A DNA stretch of 64,000 nt from Streptomyces roseifaciens. GTDB lineage: Bacteria > Actinomycetota > Actinomycetes > Streptomycetales > Streptomycetaceae. Each line of letters opens with the position of its first letter. Within the stretch, counting starts at the first letter, position 1. Location: contig NZ_LNBE01000002.1 of NCBI RefSeq assembly GCF_001445655.1, forward strand, positions 310,001 through 374,000, written 5' to 3'. Under the pieces are notes generated by a model. It saw nothing but the letters and a program-made list of their open reading frames with translations, searched no databases and was not told the DNA's origin. Positions 7,599-16,027 of this stretch are shown one piece after another. The position numbers and the translations under genes are program-made.

Positions 7599-9308
7599 AT
7601 GATGCCCCTCACATCGCACACGCTCCTCACACCGGAGGCCCGCCTGCGCCTCGTGGACCACCCCGGACTCGGCGGCGGCAACGCCTGGCGCGTGGCCGCC
7701 GAGACCAACCCCGCCGCCGACCTGCCGCTCATCGCCGCCGACATCCCGCTGCTCAACACGGACGGCTGGCAGCAGACCGAGTTCAGCCTCGCCCAGCTCG
7801 ACGGCCTCGCCGAGGCGTGGGCCGCCTGGTACCACGACCGCGGCGTCCGGCCGCGCGACCGCGTCGCCGTCTACATCGAGGACTCCTTCGAGGACCACCT
7901 CCACCTCGCCGCCCTCGCCCGCATCGGGGCGATCGCCGTCCTCATCAACGGCCGGATGAAACCGGAACTCGCGCTCGGGCTGATCCGCCGCACCGCCCCC
8001 GTCGGCATCTACACCGACGCACCCAGGCTGGCCCTCTTCGCCGGCCGCGAGCGCGAACTGCCCGTCGTCCGCTGGACCTGCACCCGCCAGGACGCGGGCA
8101 TCCTCGGCAACCGCACCCTGCCCGCCGGGGCCGAGTACCGCCACGGCGCGGACGACCCCGTCGTCATCTGCCACTCCTCGGGCACCACGGGCAACCCCAA
8201 GCCCGTCGTGTGGACCCACGCGCAGAGCGTCGCGGGAGCCCGCTACCGACTGGCCAACCCGCCCGGCCCCGAGACCTCCGTCGTCCTCGCCGCCTACCCC
8301 CAGTCCCACTCCAGCGCCATCGCCTTCACCTTCTACTCCCTGCTCGCCGGCGTCCCCACCGTCGGCTGGTCCGACCCCACCGGGCCCGGGCTCGCGCGCG
8401 GCTGCGCCACCTACCGGCCCGGCGTCGTCCTCGCCTTCAACGAGGCCCTCGCCCACCTCGCGACCCACGGCCCCGACCCGGCGGACTTCACCTCCGTCGA
8501 GGTGTGGGTCAACCTCGGCGACTGCGGCCACGACGCCCACATGCGGCGCCTGATGGAGCTCGGCCGCACCACCGCCGGCGACCGCACCGTCCCCGGTTCG
8601 GTCATCGATGACGGGCTCGGCTCCTCCGAGCTCGGGTGGGCCGCCCTGCGCCGCGAGATCACCCCCGACAGCCCGCCCCGCGCCCGCCACCTCGGCCGCC
8701 GCGTCCCCCTCTCCGAGGTCGCCGTCCTGCGCGAGGACGGCAGCCACGCGGACCCCGGCGAGGTCGGCCTGCTCGGCGTCCGCGGCGACTCCATCGCCCG
8801 CGGCTACTGGAACGACTCCGACACCACCTACCGCTCCACCCTCGCCGGCTACTGGCTCTCCGGCGACCTCGTCCACCGCACCGTGGACGGCGATTACTTC
8901 CACGTCGACCGCGCCGTCGACTGCATCCGCACCGACGCCGGCGACGGCTACTCGGCCCTGATGGAGGAGGAGATCCTCCTGGGCCTGAAGGAGGTCGCCG
9001 ACTGCGCGGTCGTCGCCGGGCACGACCGGGACCGGACGGTCCCCGTCGCCCTCGTCCGGCTCTTCGACGGCACCGGGGACGCGGCGGACCTGCTGCGCCG
9101 GGCCAACGACGTCCTCGACCGGATCGGCCAGCCCCGGCTCGCCCTGCTGGAGATCGCGGCCTCCCCGGGCGACATCCCCCTCGGCCCCACGGGCAAGGTG
9201 CTCAAGCGGCAGCTGCGCGAGAAGTACGTGGCCCTGCAGACCTACCGGCCCGCGGACCCCGCGGCCGTGGCCACGGCCGGCGACGGGACGGCGGTGACGC
9301 TCCGATGA
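7599..9308 (+). CDS. AMP-dependent acyl-CoA/acid ligase
   Basis: A 569-residue ANL superfamily enzyme. The P-loop-like motif CHSSGTTGNPKPV lies near residue 190, GSSELGWAA corresponds to the adenine-binding A5 region, YWLSGDLVHR to A7, and LGPTGKVLKRQL carries the C-terminal catalytic Lys. It should adenylate a carboxylic acid and pass it to CoA or a carrier; the substrate is not evident. Two adjacent ATG codons exist (7599 and 7602), with a GAGG motif 10-13 bases upstream. Its stop overlaps the start of the thioesterase gene, so the two are coupled. It is the first gene of the rightward half of the divergent cluster. Confidence 0.85.
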   Translation: MMPLTSHTLLTPEARLRLVDHPGLGGGNAWRVAAETNPAADLPLIAADIPLLNTDGWQQTEFSLAQLDGLAEAWAAWYHDRGVRPRDRVAVYIEDSFEDHLHLAALARIGAIAVLINGRMKPELALGLIRRTAPVGIYTDAPRLALFAGRERELPVVRWTCTRQDAGILGNRTLPAGAEYRHGADDPVVICHSSGTTGNPKPVVWTHAQSVAGARYRLANPPGPETSVVLAAYPQSHSSAIAFTFYSLLAGVPTVGWSDPTGPGLARGCATYRPGVVLAFNEALAHLATHGPDPADFTSVEVWVNLGDCGHDAHMRRLMELGRTTAGDRTVPGSVIDDGLGSSELGWAALRREITPDSPPRARHLGRRVPLSEVAVLREDGSHADPGEVGLLGVRGDSIARGYWNDSDTTYRSTLAGYWLSGDLVHRTVDGDYFHVDRAVDCIRTDAGDGYSALMEEEILLGLKEVADCAVVAGHDRDRTVPVALVRLFDGTGDAADLLRRANDVLDRIGQPRLALLEIAASPGDIPLGPTGKVLKRQLREKYVALQTYRPADPAAVATAGDGTAVTLR

Positions 9309-9763
9309 CGACCGCCGCCCCCCGCCCCGCGAGCCTGCTCGACGTGCCGCCCGAGGACGCCGTCGCCCGGATCAACGCGGCGGGCGAAGGCACCCTGGCC
9401 GGCCGGATGGGCATCACCTTCCACGAGGCGACGCCGCAACGCCTGGTCGCCACCATGCCCGTGGCCGGCAACACCCAGCTCTACCGCATGCTCCACGGCG
9501 GGGCCTCCGCCGTGCTCGCCGAATCGCTCGGCTCGATCGGCGCCGTCCTGCACGCCGGCGACGGCCACATCGCCGTCGGCGTCGACATCAACGCCACCCA
9601 CCACCTGGCGGTCCGCAACGGGACCGTCACCGGAGTCGCCACCGCGCTCCACCTCGGCCGGACGACGGCGACCTACGAGGTCGTCATCTCCGACGAGAAC
9701 GGGCGGCGTCTGTGCACCTCCCGCATCACCTGCGCCATCCACGGCCGACGGAAGAGCCGCTGA
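9305..9763 (+). CDS. Hotdog-fold thioesterase (PaaI/4HBT type)
   Basis: A 152-residue single-domain hotdog protein with the signature MLHGGASAVLAESLGS (HGG plus a downstream Glu) and a beta-strand pattern ending in SRITCAIHG. The family hydrolyses acyl- or aryl-CoA thioesters, sometimes acyl-ACP. The ATGA overlap with the preceding ligase gene suggests it acts in the same step group, for release or editing of a thioester product. A related hotdog fold is used by dehydratases, so a dehydratase role cannot be excluded from the sequence alone. Confidence 0.8.
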   Translation: MTTAAPRPASLLDVPPEDAVARINAAGEGTLAGRMGITFHEATPQRLVATMPVAGNTQLYRMLHGGASAVLAESLGSIGAVLHAGDGHIAVGVDINATHHLAVRNGTVTGVATALHLGRTTATYEVVISDENGRRLCTSRITCAIHGRRKSR

Positions 9764-9796
9764 CCCGCAGCCATTGCGCCCGGCCCCTCCACCCGT

Positions 9797-9840
9797 AGTC
9801 AGCCAGTCAGCCAGTCAGCCAGCCAGTTAGTCAGTCAGCC
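9797..9840. repeat. AGTCAGCC microsatellite-like repeat
   Basis: Three perfect tandem copies of AGTCAGCC (9797-9820) are followed by degenerate copies to 9840. The array is bracketed by near-identical CCCCTCCACCCGTA and CCCCTTCACCCGTA segments. It lies in the gap between the thioesterase and exporter genes and looks like slippage or duplication in non-coding DNA. Confidence 0.7.
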
Positions 9841-9911
9841 CCTTCACCCGTACCGACCACAGGTCCGCGAACCGCGCCGTCCGCCGCGCGCGACCGGCGC
9901 CGAGGAGCCCC

Positions 9912-11390
9912 ATGACCGACCAACTCGCCCCGCCCGCCGTGGCGGAGGCCCCGACCAAACCGACCGTACGCACCGGACCTACCCTCCTCGTCCTGCTGTC
10001 CGCCATGTTCTTCGCCCAGTTCGACTTCTTCGTGGTGAACGTCGCCGCGCCGTCGCTGGAGGAGAGCATCCACGCGGGGCCCGCCGCCCTCGAACTCGTC
10101 GTCGGCGGCTACGCCTTCGCCTACGCGGCCGGCATGATCACCGGAGGCCGGCTGGGTGACAAGTACGGCTACCGGAGGCTGTTCGTCATCGGCACGATCG
10201 CCTTCGGCATCACCTCGCTGCTGTGCGGCATCGCCGTCAACCCCGAGCAGCTCGTCGCCGCCCGGCTGGCCCAGGGCCTCGCCGGCGCGGTGATGGTCCC
10301 GCAGGTCCTCGCCGTGATCACGGCGGACTTCCCCGACGAGCGCAAGCCCAAGGCCATGGCCTGGTACGGCGCCGCCGCCGGCCTCGGCTCCATCGCCGGC
10401 CAGGTCCTCGGCGGCGCGCTGATCGCCGCGGACTTCGCCGGGCTCGGCTGGCGGAGCATCTTCCTCATCAACGTGCCGTTCTGCGCGGTGATCGCGGCCG
10501 CCGCCATGCGCGTCCTGCCCGCCCAGACCCACCGGCGGCGCATCGGGCTCGACCCCGTCGGGGCGTCCGGCGTCACCCTCGCCCTCGCCCTGCTGCTCGT
10601 GCCCCTGACCATGGGCCACACCTCGAACTGGCCGGTGTGGACCTGGGTCAGCATGGCCCTCGCGATCCCCGTCGCCGTGCTGACGCTGGTCTGGGAGCGC
10701 ACCCTCGCCCGCCGCGGCGGCGACCCCGTGCTCGTCTTCCCGCTGTTCCGCAGCCCCTCCTTCCGGGGCGGCGTGATCGCGAGCGTCGCGTTCATGGTCT
10801 ACTTCGGCAGCTTCATGTTCACGCTCACCCTGCTGCTGCAGTCCGGCATGGACCTCGGCCCGTTCCAGGCGGGCCTGGTGTTCTCCCCGATGGGCATCCT
10901 CTTCACCGCCACCTCGATGATCGGCGGCAGGCTCACCGACCGCTGGGGCATGAGCGCCCTCGTCGTCAGCAGCGCCGTGATCGTGCTGGGCCTGGTGGCC
11001 CTGGCCGTACGGCTGTACGCGGCCGGCCCCGACACCGGCCTGCCGTGGATCGTGCTGTGCCTGTGCCTGATCGGCGCCGGCAACGGCGTCGTCCTGCCCG
11101 CCCTCTTCGGCGCCGCGCTGATGCGGGTCAGGGCCCAGGACGCGGGCATCGCCTCCGGCATCCTCACCACCACCCAGCAGTTCGCGAGCGCCGCCGGCGT
11201 CGCCGTCGTCGGCGCGGTGTTCTTCGCCGTCGCCGGCAAGCACGCCACCGCCGCGAGCTGGGCCGACGCCATGGCCTGGGCCACCGCGATCAGCGTGCTG
11301 ATGGTCCTCGTCGTGATGTGGATGACGTGGACCTTCCGGCGCTTCGCCGGCGGGGAACGGCCCGCCGAGGTTCCCGCCGCGCACGTCTGA
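9912..11390 (+). CDS. MFS drug exporter, DHA2 family (14 TM)
   Basis: A 492-residue integral membrane protein with about 14 hydrophobic helices. The loop 2-3 signature GGRLGDKYGYRRLF and motif C-like glycine-rich helices match proton-driven DHA2 multidrug exporters such as QacA/EmrB. A GAGGAG ribosome site lies just before the ATG. Its place between pathway enzymes suggests it exports, and gives self-resistance to, the product of this cluster. A strong hairpin follows the gene. Confidence 0.9.
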   Translation: MTDQLAPPAVAEAPTKPTVRTGPTLLVLLSAMFFAQFDFFVVNVAAPSLEESIHAGPAALELVVGGYAFAYAAGMITGGRLGDKYGYRRLFVIGTIAFGITSLLCGIAVNPEQLVAARLAQGLAGAVMVPQVLAVITADFPDERKPKAMAWYGAAAGLGSIAGQVLGGALIAADFAGLGWRSIFLINVPFCAVIAAAAMRVLPAQTHRRRIGLDPVGASGVTLALALLLVPLTMGHTSNWPVWTWVSMALAIPVAVLTLVWERTLARRGGDPVLVFPLFRSPSFRGGVIASVAFMVYFGSFMFTLTLLLQSGMDLGPFQAGLVFSPMGILFTATSMIGGRLTDRWGMSALVVSSAVIVLGLVALAVRLYAAGPDTGLPWIVLCLCLIGAGNGVVLPALFGAALMRVRAQDAGIASGILTTTQQFASAAGVAVVGAVFFAVAGKHATAASWADAMAWATAISVLMVLVVMWMTWTFRRFAGGERPAEVPAAHV

Positions 11391-11410
11391 CCACCACCAC
11401 GGCACCACAG

Positions 11411-11454
11411 GGGTGCGGCTCTCCTCGCAGCCTTCCGCAAGGAGAGCCGCACCC
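11411..11454 (+). terminator. Hairpin terminator or attenuator
   Basis: A perfect 15-bp stem (GGGTGCGGCTCTCCT paired with AGGAGAGCCGCACCC) with a 14-base loop sits 20 bases after the exporter stop and about 50 bases before the asparagine-synthase-like gene. No U-tract follows, as is common in actinobacteria. It may end part of the transcripts and so split the rightward operon. Confidence 0.75.
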
Positions 11455-11503
11455 CCTCTCACCCCAAGAGGCACTCCGACAGGAGACAGGGAGACAGCAC
11501 GCC

Positions 11504-13357
11504 ATGTGCGGAATAGCAGGATGGGTCTCGTACGACCCGGCACACCCCGTCACCGCCGACACGGCCGACGCGATGACGCACACCATGGCGTGCCGCGGCC
11601 CGGACGCCCACGGCCTCTGGCTGGACGACCGGGCCGCCCTCGGCCACCGCCGCCTCGCCGTCATCGACCCCGACGGCGGCAAACAGCCCATGACCTTCGA
11701 ACACGGCGGCCGGACGGTCGCCGCCCTCACCTACAGCGGCGAGGTGTTCAACTTCCGCGAGCTGCGGGCCGAGCTGGAGAGCCGCGGGCACGCCTTCCGT
11801 ACGAGCAGCGACACCGAGGTCGTCCTGCATGCCTACCTCGAGTGGGGCGAGGACTTCACCGAGCGCCTCAACGGCATGTACGCCTTCGCCCTGTGGGACG
11901 TCCGGACCCAGGAATTGCTGCTGGTCCGCGACCGCATGGGCATCAAGCCGCTGTACTACCACCCCACGCCCGACGGCGTCCTCTTCGGCTCCGAGCCCAA
12001 GGCCATCCTCGCCCACCCCGCCGTACGTCCTGCCATCGATGCCGAAGGCCTCGCCGAACTCGTCGCCTTCACGAAGACCCCCGGCCACGCCGTCTACAAG
12101 GGCATGTACGAACTGCCTCCCGGCCACACCGCCCGCATCCGCCGCGGCGGTCTGATCCTGCGCCGCTACTGGGCGCTGGAGTCCCGCGAGCACACCGACG
12201 ACCTCGACACGACGATCGCCCGCATCCGCGAGCTGCTGGAAGACATCATCGCCCGGCAGATGGTCGCCGACGTCCCCCTCGGCACCCTGCTCTCCGGCGG
12301 CCTCGACTCCAGCGTCATCACCGCTTTCGGCGCCCGGCAGCGCACGGCCGAGGGCGGTGCCCCCGTGCAGTCCTTCGCCCTCGACTTCGCCCGCCACGCC
12401 GAGAACTTCACGGCGGACGACTGGCGGGGCACGCGCGACACCCCGTACGCCGAGGCCCTCGCCCGGCACGTCGGCTCCGACCACCGGGTCATCACCCTCC
12501 CGTCGTCCGCGCTGCTCGACACCGCCGCCCGCGAAGCCGTCATGCGCGCCCGCGACCTGCCCTTCGACCTCGGCGACGGCGACACCTCCCTCTACCTGCT
12601 GTTCAAGGCGGTGCGCGAACAGTGCACGGTCGCGCTCTCGGGCGAGTCCGCCGACGAGGTCTTCGGCGGCTACCGCTGGTTCCACCACCCCGACTCCGTG
12701 GCCGCCGACACCTTCCCCTGGCTCGCCCCGCCCTTCGGCACCGGCATCTCCGGCCCCGGCAGCGGCCCCGGCGAGGCCCTGCTGGACCGCGGCCTGCTCG
12801 AGAAGATCGACCTGCAGGGGTACCGGGCGGAGCGCTACCGCGAGGCCCTCGCCGAAGTGCCCCGCCTGCCCGGCGAGACCGGCCCGGAACGGCGCATGAG
12901 GGAGATCGGTTACCTGCACCTGACCCGCTTCGTGCAGTGGATGCTCGACCGCAAGGACCGCGCCAGCATGGCCGTCGGCCTTGAGGTCCGCGTCCCCTTC
13001 TGCGACCACCGCCTCGTGGAATACGTCTTCAACACCCCTTGGTCCATGAAGACCTTCGACGGCCGGGAGAAGTCCCTCCTGCGCGCCGCCACCCGCGACC
13101 TCCTCCCGGACGCCGTCGCCGACCGCCTCAAGGCCCCGTACCCCACCACGCGCGACCCGTACTACCTCGACGGCCTGCGCAGCGCCCTGAAGCGGGCCAC
13201 CGAGGGCCCGGACTCGCTCGTCCGCCCGCTCCTCGACGGCCCCTCGCTGGCCGCGGCCACCGCCGACGACCCCCGGCCGGGCTACCGCACCGGCAGCGAA
13301 CTGGTCCTGGCCCTGGACTTCTGGCTGCGGACGCACGACGTGTCGCTGGAGTTCTGA
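11504..13357 (+). CDS. asnB: Asparagine-synthase-type amidotransferase (AsnB family)
   Basis: A 617-residue protein with an N-terminal class II glutamine amidotransferase domain (MCGIAGW, nucleophile Cys2) and a C-terminal synthetase domain with the pyrophosphate loop LLSGGLDSSV near residue 263. Glutamine-derived ammonia is transferred to an adenylated carboxylate, giving a primary amide. The product could be asparagine, but the position between an exporter and a 2OG oxygenase favours amidation of a pathway intermediate, as with the amidotransferase that makes the malonamyl starter of tetracyclines. Both active sites look intact. A GC-rich hairpin follows immediately. Confidence 0.88.
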   Translation: MCGIAGWVSYDPAHPVTADTADAMTHTMACRGPDAHGLWLDDRAALGHRRLAVIDPDGGKQPMTFEHGGRTVAALTYSGEVFNFRELRAELESRGHAFRTSSDTEVVLHAYLEWGEDFTERLNGMYAFALWDVRTQELLLVRDRMGIKPLYYHPTPDGVLFGSEPKAILAHPAVRPAIDAEGLAELVAFTKTPGHAVYKGMYELPPGHTARIRRGGLILRRYWALESREHTDDLDTTIARIRELLEDIIARQMVADVPLGTLLSGGLDSSVITAFGARQRTAEGGAPVQSFALDFARHAENFTADDWRGTRDTPYAEALARHVGSDHRVITLPSSALLDTAAREAVMRARDLPFDLGDGDTSLYLLFKAVREQCTVALSGESADEVFGGYRWFHHPDSVAADTFPWLAPPFGTGISGPGSGPGEALLDRGLLEKIDLQGYRAERYREALAEVPRLPGETGPERRMREIGYLHLTRFVQWMLDRKDRASMAVGLEVRVPFCDHRLVEYVFNTPWSMKTFDGREKSLLRAATRDLLPDAVADRLKAPYPTTRDPYYLDGLRSALKRATEGPDSLVRPLLDGPSLAAATADDPRPGYRTGSELVLALDFWLRTHDVSLEF

Positions 13358-13362
13358 GCACG

Positions 13363-13406
13363 GGGGCCGGAGGGGCCGCCGGCGTACCGACGGACCCTCC
13401 GGCCCC
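13363..13406 (+). terminator. Hairpin terminator after asnB
   Basis: A 12-bp perfect stem (GGGGCCGGAGGG paired with CCCTCCGGCCCC) with a 20-base loop starts six bases after the amidotransferase stop. This is the usual form of a Streptomyces intrinsic terminator. Confidence 0.75.
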
Positions 13407-13515
13407 GTCCCCAAGTCGGCCAGTTGTCGACTGCCGGGCGGCACGCACAGCCACGACACTGCCAGGTGATTCCCGCGGCCGAGTACGGAGTACGTCGAGC
13501 ACAGGGAGGCATCTG

Positions 13516-14178
13516 ATGATCCATCTGACCGAGACCCTGGCCCTGCAGAGCGTCGAGGAGTTCCTGACGCCGGCGGAGCTCGGACAGCTGGTCAAGATCA
13601 TGGACAGCGAGATCGCGGCGACCGGATGGAAGCCGCGGCGCCAGGCCGAACTCCTCCGGGCCCCCGGGCTCGCCCAGGAGATCCTGCGCTCCGCCACGGT
13701 CCGCGCCCTGCACGTCCTGCAGCGGGCCCTGCCCTCGGTCGCCGCCGACGCCCGCTGGGACTACACCGAACTGACGGCGGGCCAGCACATCCCGACCCAC
13801 ATCGACGGGATCCCCGACCCGGCCGTCGCACCCCGGCGCATCGGACGCATCGGCGTGGTCCTCGAGGACGCCGACGAGGGCGGCGAGTTCTACATCGAGA
13901 CCACGGCCGGCCCGGCCGTCTGGACGGGAGCCGTCGTGGGCGAAGCCGAGGGCTACGCCCCCGGCACCCCCCTGACGTACCGGATGCCGCACCTGGGCGG
14001 CCACGAAGCCGTACCCGCCTGGCTCCGCGACATCGACTCCACCCGCTGGGTCACCCCCACCCGCCCCGGCACCGCACTCGCCTACGGCGCGCAGGTCCTC
14101 CACGGCGTACAACCGGTCCGCGCCGGAAAACTGCGCAAGTTCGTCACCGACCTGCTGGACACCCCGGCGCGAAGGTAA
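13516..14178 (+). CDS. 2-oxoglutarate/Fe(II)-dependent oxygenase
   Basis: A 220-residue protein with a double-stranded beta-helix pattern. The facial triad is readable: His95 and Asp97 in HIPTHIDGIP and His196 in AQVLHGVQP, with basic residues at 202 and 207 that could hold the 2OG carboxylate. The family hydroxylates or desaturates small substrates using O2 and 2OG. The start is supported by AGGGAGG six bases upstream. It follows the asnB-like gene with a terminator between, so it may have its own promoter; the GTTGTCGAC region near 13425 is a candidate control site. It is likely a tailoring enzyme of the cluster. Confidence 0.82.
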   Translation: MIHLTETLALQSVEEFLTPAELGQLVKIMDSEIAATGWKPRRQAELLRAPGLAQEILRSATVRALHVLQRALPSVAADARWDYTELTAGQHIPTHIDGIPDPAVAPRRIGRIGVVLEDADEGGEFYIETTAGPAVWTGAVVGEAEGYAPGTPLTYRMPHLGGHEAVPAWLRDIDSTRWVTPTRPGTALAYGAQVLHGVQPVRAGKLRKFVTDLLDTPARR

Positions 14179-14250
14179 CCTCGCCGGCCGCAGCGCCCAC
14201 CGCGCGTAAATCGTTTGGCCAGGTCACAGGCGCCCGCACAGACTTGCCCC

Positions 14251-14832
14251 ATGCAGGAGCCCCACCGCCGCATCCGGGCGGCGCACACCGACAGCACCAT
14301 CACCGTCTACCAGGCCTACGCCCCGCGCCTCGGCCTGCCGGCCGCCCGGGACGGCCGGTTCCCGTCCGCGTGGAAGCGGGACCGTATGACGTGGATCAAG
14401 CCCTCTTTTCTCTGGATGATGTACCGCTGCGGCTGGGCCACCAAGACCGACCAGGAGTGCGTCCTCGCGATCGAGATCGACCGGGCCGGCTTCGACTGGG
14501 CCTTGGCCAATGCCTGTCTGTCGCACTACGACCGGGACGTCCACGCCGACCGTGACGCCTGGCAGCGCGAGCTGAAGGCGGCACCGGCCAGGGTGCAGTG
14601 GGATCCCGAGCGCGACCTGCACCTGAAGGCCCTGCCCCACCGGTCCCTCCAGCTGGGGCTCGCGGGCGAGGCGGCGCGGCGTTACGCCGACGAGTGGACC
14701 GTGTCCGTCACGGACGTCACACCCCTGGCCCGTGAGGTCCACCGGCTGGTCGTCGCCGGGGACCTGGACGGGGCGCGGCGCAGGCTGCCGGAGGAGCGGC
14801 CGTACGAGCCGGCCGGCGGCTCGTGCCCGTAG
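14251..14832 (+). CDS. DUF4291 family protein
   Basis: A 193-residue soluble protein with the hallmark MTWIKPSFLWMMYRCGW near residues 46-62, typical of the DUF4291 family widespread in actinobacteria. The biochemical function of that family is not known to me. The gene begins about 70 bases after the oxygenase and ends at a bidirectional terminator, so it may be the last gene of the rightward cluster or an unrelated neighbour. Confidence 0.85.
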   Translation: MQEPHRRIRAAHTDSTITVYQAYAPRLGLPAARDGRFPSAWKRDRMTWIKPSFLWMMYRCGWATKTDQECVLAIEIDRAGFDWALANACLSHYDRDVHADRDAWQRELKAAPARVQWDPERDLHLKALPHRSLQLGLAGEAARRYADEWTVSVTDVTPLAREVHRLVVAGDLDGARRRLPEERPYEPAGGSCP

Positions 14833-14877
14833 CGGGTTCATGGCCGGAATTCGCTCGTCGCTTCGCCATGAACCCGC
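14832..14877. terminator. Bidirectional terminator between convergent genes
   Basis: A perfect 13-bp stem (GCGGGTTCATGGC paired with GCCATGAACCCGC) with a 20-base loop lies between the DUF4291 gene and the converging methyltransferase-like gene. It can serve both strands. Confidence 0.8.
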
Positions 14878-14901
14878 CGATGCGTATGCCCGTGCCCCGG
14901 G

Positions 14902-15744
14902 TCAGCCTGGCGGCAGCAGCTCCGTGAGGGGCAGGGCCGCCGCGTCCTGCGGGGGCCGCGAGAGGTAGAGCGTCGTGTGGAAGTACCCCTCGGTCTCCTT
15001 GCCCCGGGGGTCCTCGCCCGCGGCCTCGACGGCCTCGACGGCGTACCGCTGCTCCTCCGGCCCGCTGAAGTGGCGCTGCGGGAACGTGCGGGCGGTGTAC
15101 TTCTCCGTGCTCAGGCCGTGGGCGGCCAGGGCGTCGGCGATCGGCTCGTACGAGGCGGTCCGGAGCACGAACGAGGCCACCCAGGGCGGCGTGTCCGTGC
15201 CCGCGGTGAGGGCCTTGAGCGTCCTGGCGGACAGGAACGTGGTCCCGCCGGTGATGGTGATGAGCCGGGCCCGCCGCGTCTGCCGGAGCAGTTCCCCGCT
15301 GGGCTCGGCGGTCTCCAGGTTCTCGGCGAACCCCTCGTCCAGCAGCCCGGCGGCCTGCGCGTAGGACACGGCCTGCGCGGCCACGTCGATGCCGACCACG
15401 CGTGCCGCCCCGGGCCGCCGGCGCGCCGCGAAGTACGCCCGGTCGTCCTCGATGAGCTCGGCCGTGGTGAGCGGCGCGACCTGCGGCGAGGTGTAGCGGG
15501 TGTAGAGCTCGTCCAAGGTGACGTCGTGGTTGAGGAGTGCCGCGTTGATGCCGTAGGAACAGCAGATGTCCACGACGGTCGGCGGCTCGTCGCCGGGTGG
15601 GCCCCCGAGGGTCTCGGCCATACGCCGGAAGACGCTCTGGGCATGGTGCGGTGTCTGGTACTCCAGAGGTCCCAGCACCGTGAAGTACGCCCGGGGGTCG
15701 GGCTGGTCGTAGATCTTGTCGAACGAGGTCATCCCGGAGGTCAT
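14902..15744 (-). CDS. Class I methyltransferase-like protein
   Basis: A 280-residue protein with a Rossmann-like glycine region VVDICCSYGINAALL near residue 57 and an acidic strand end VVGIDVAAQA, resembling SAM-binding motifs I and II. The first motif lacks the usual GxGxG, so SAM binding is likely but not certain. No substrate is evident. AGAGGA lies nine bases before the ATG; a second in-frame ATG four codons later is possible. It is transcribed toward the DUF4291 gene and separated from the SARP gene by about 280 non-coding bases, so it is probably monocistronic. Confidence 0.6.
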   Translation of the reverse strand: MTSGMTSFDKIYDQPDPRAYFTVLGPLEYQTPHHAQSVFRRMAETLGGPPGDEPPTVVDICCSYGINAALLNHDVTLDELYTRYTSPQVAPLTTAELIEDDRAYFAARRRPGAARVVGIDVAAQAVSYAQAAGLLDEGFAENLETAEPSGELLRQTRRARLITITGGTTFLSARTLKALTAGTDTPPWVASFVLRTASYEPIADALAAHGLSTEKYTARTFPQRHFSGPEEQRYAVEAVEAAGEDPRGKETEGYFHTTLYLSRPPQDAAALPLTELLPPG

Positions 15745-16027
15745 CGCACAATTCCTCTCGCCCCTGGGGGCCGGCCGGACCGGCCCCGCTACAGGTAGAG
15801 CCTCCGGGGCCGAAAAGGGAACAGGGCGGGGGCTGAATCCGGCCATTTTCGGCGTATGTTCCACGCGGGCCGGCCCGACGCCACCCCGCCCCCGTCCGGC
15901 CCCGCCGTCGACCCCTACGGCCGCAGCCGTGAACTGGACACGGGTGAGGCTGCGTCCGGGCCGTCAGCCAAGCCTGGCAAGTCTGCCAAGCCCGGCAAGG
16001 CGGGCGACCGGGAGCCGTGCGGGACCG

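Noticed and set aside
11459..13459. Long open frame antisense to the asparagine-synthase-like gene
   Set aside because: It is a high-GC shadow frame with no domain, while the plus strand encodes a complete AsnB with both active sites. Similar antisense frames across the window were rejected for the same reason.
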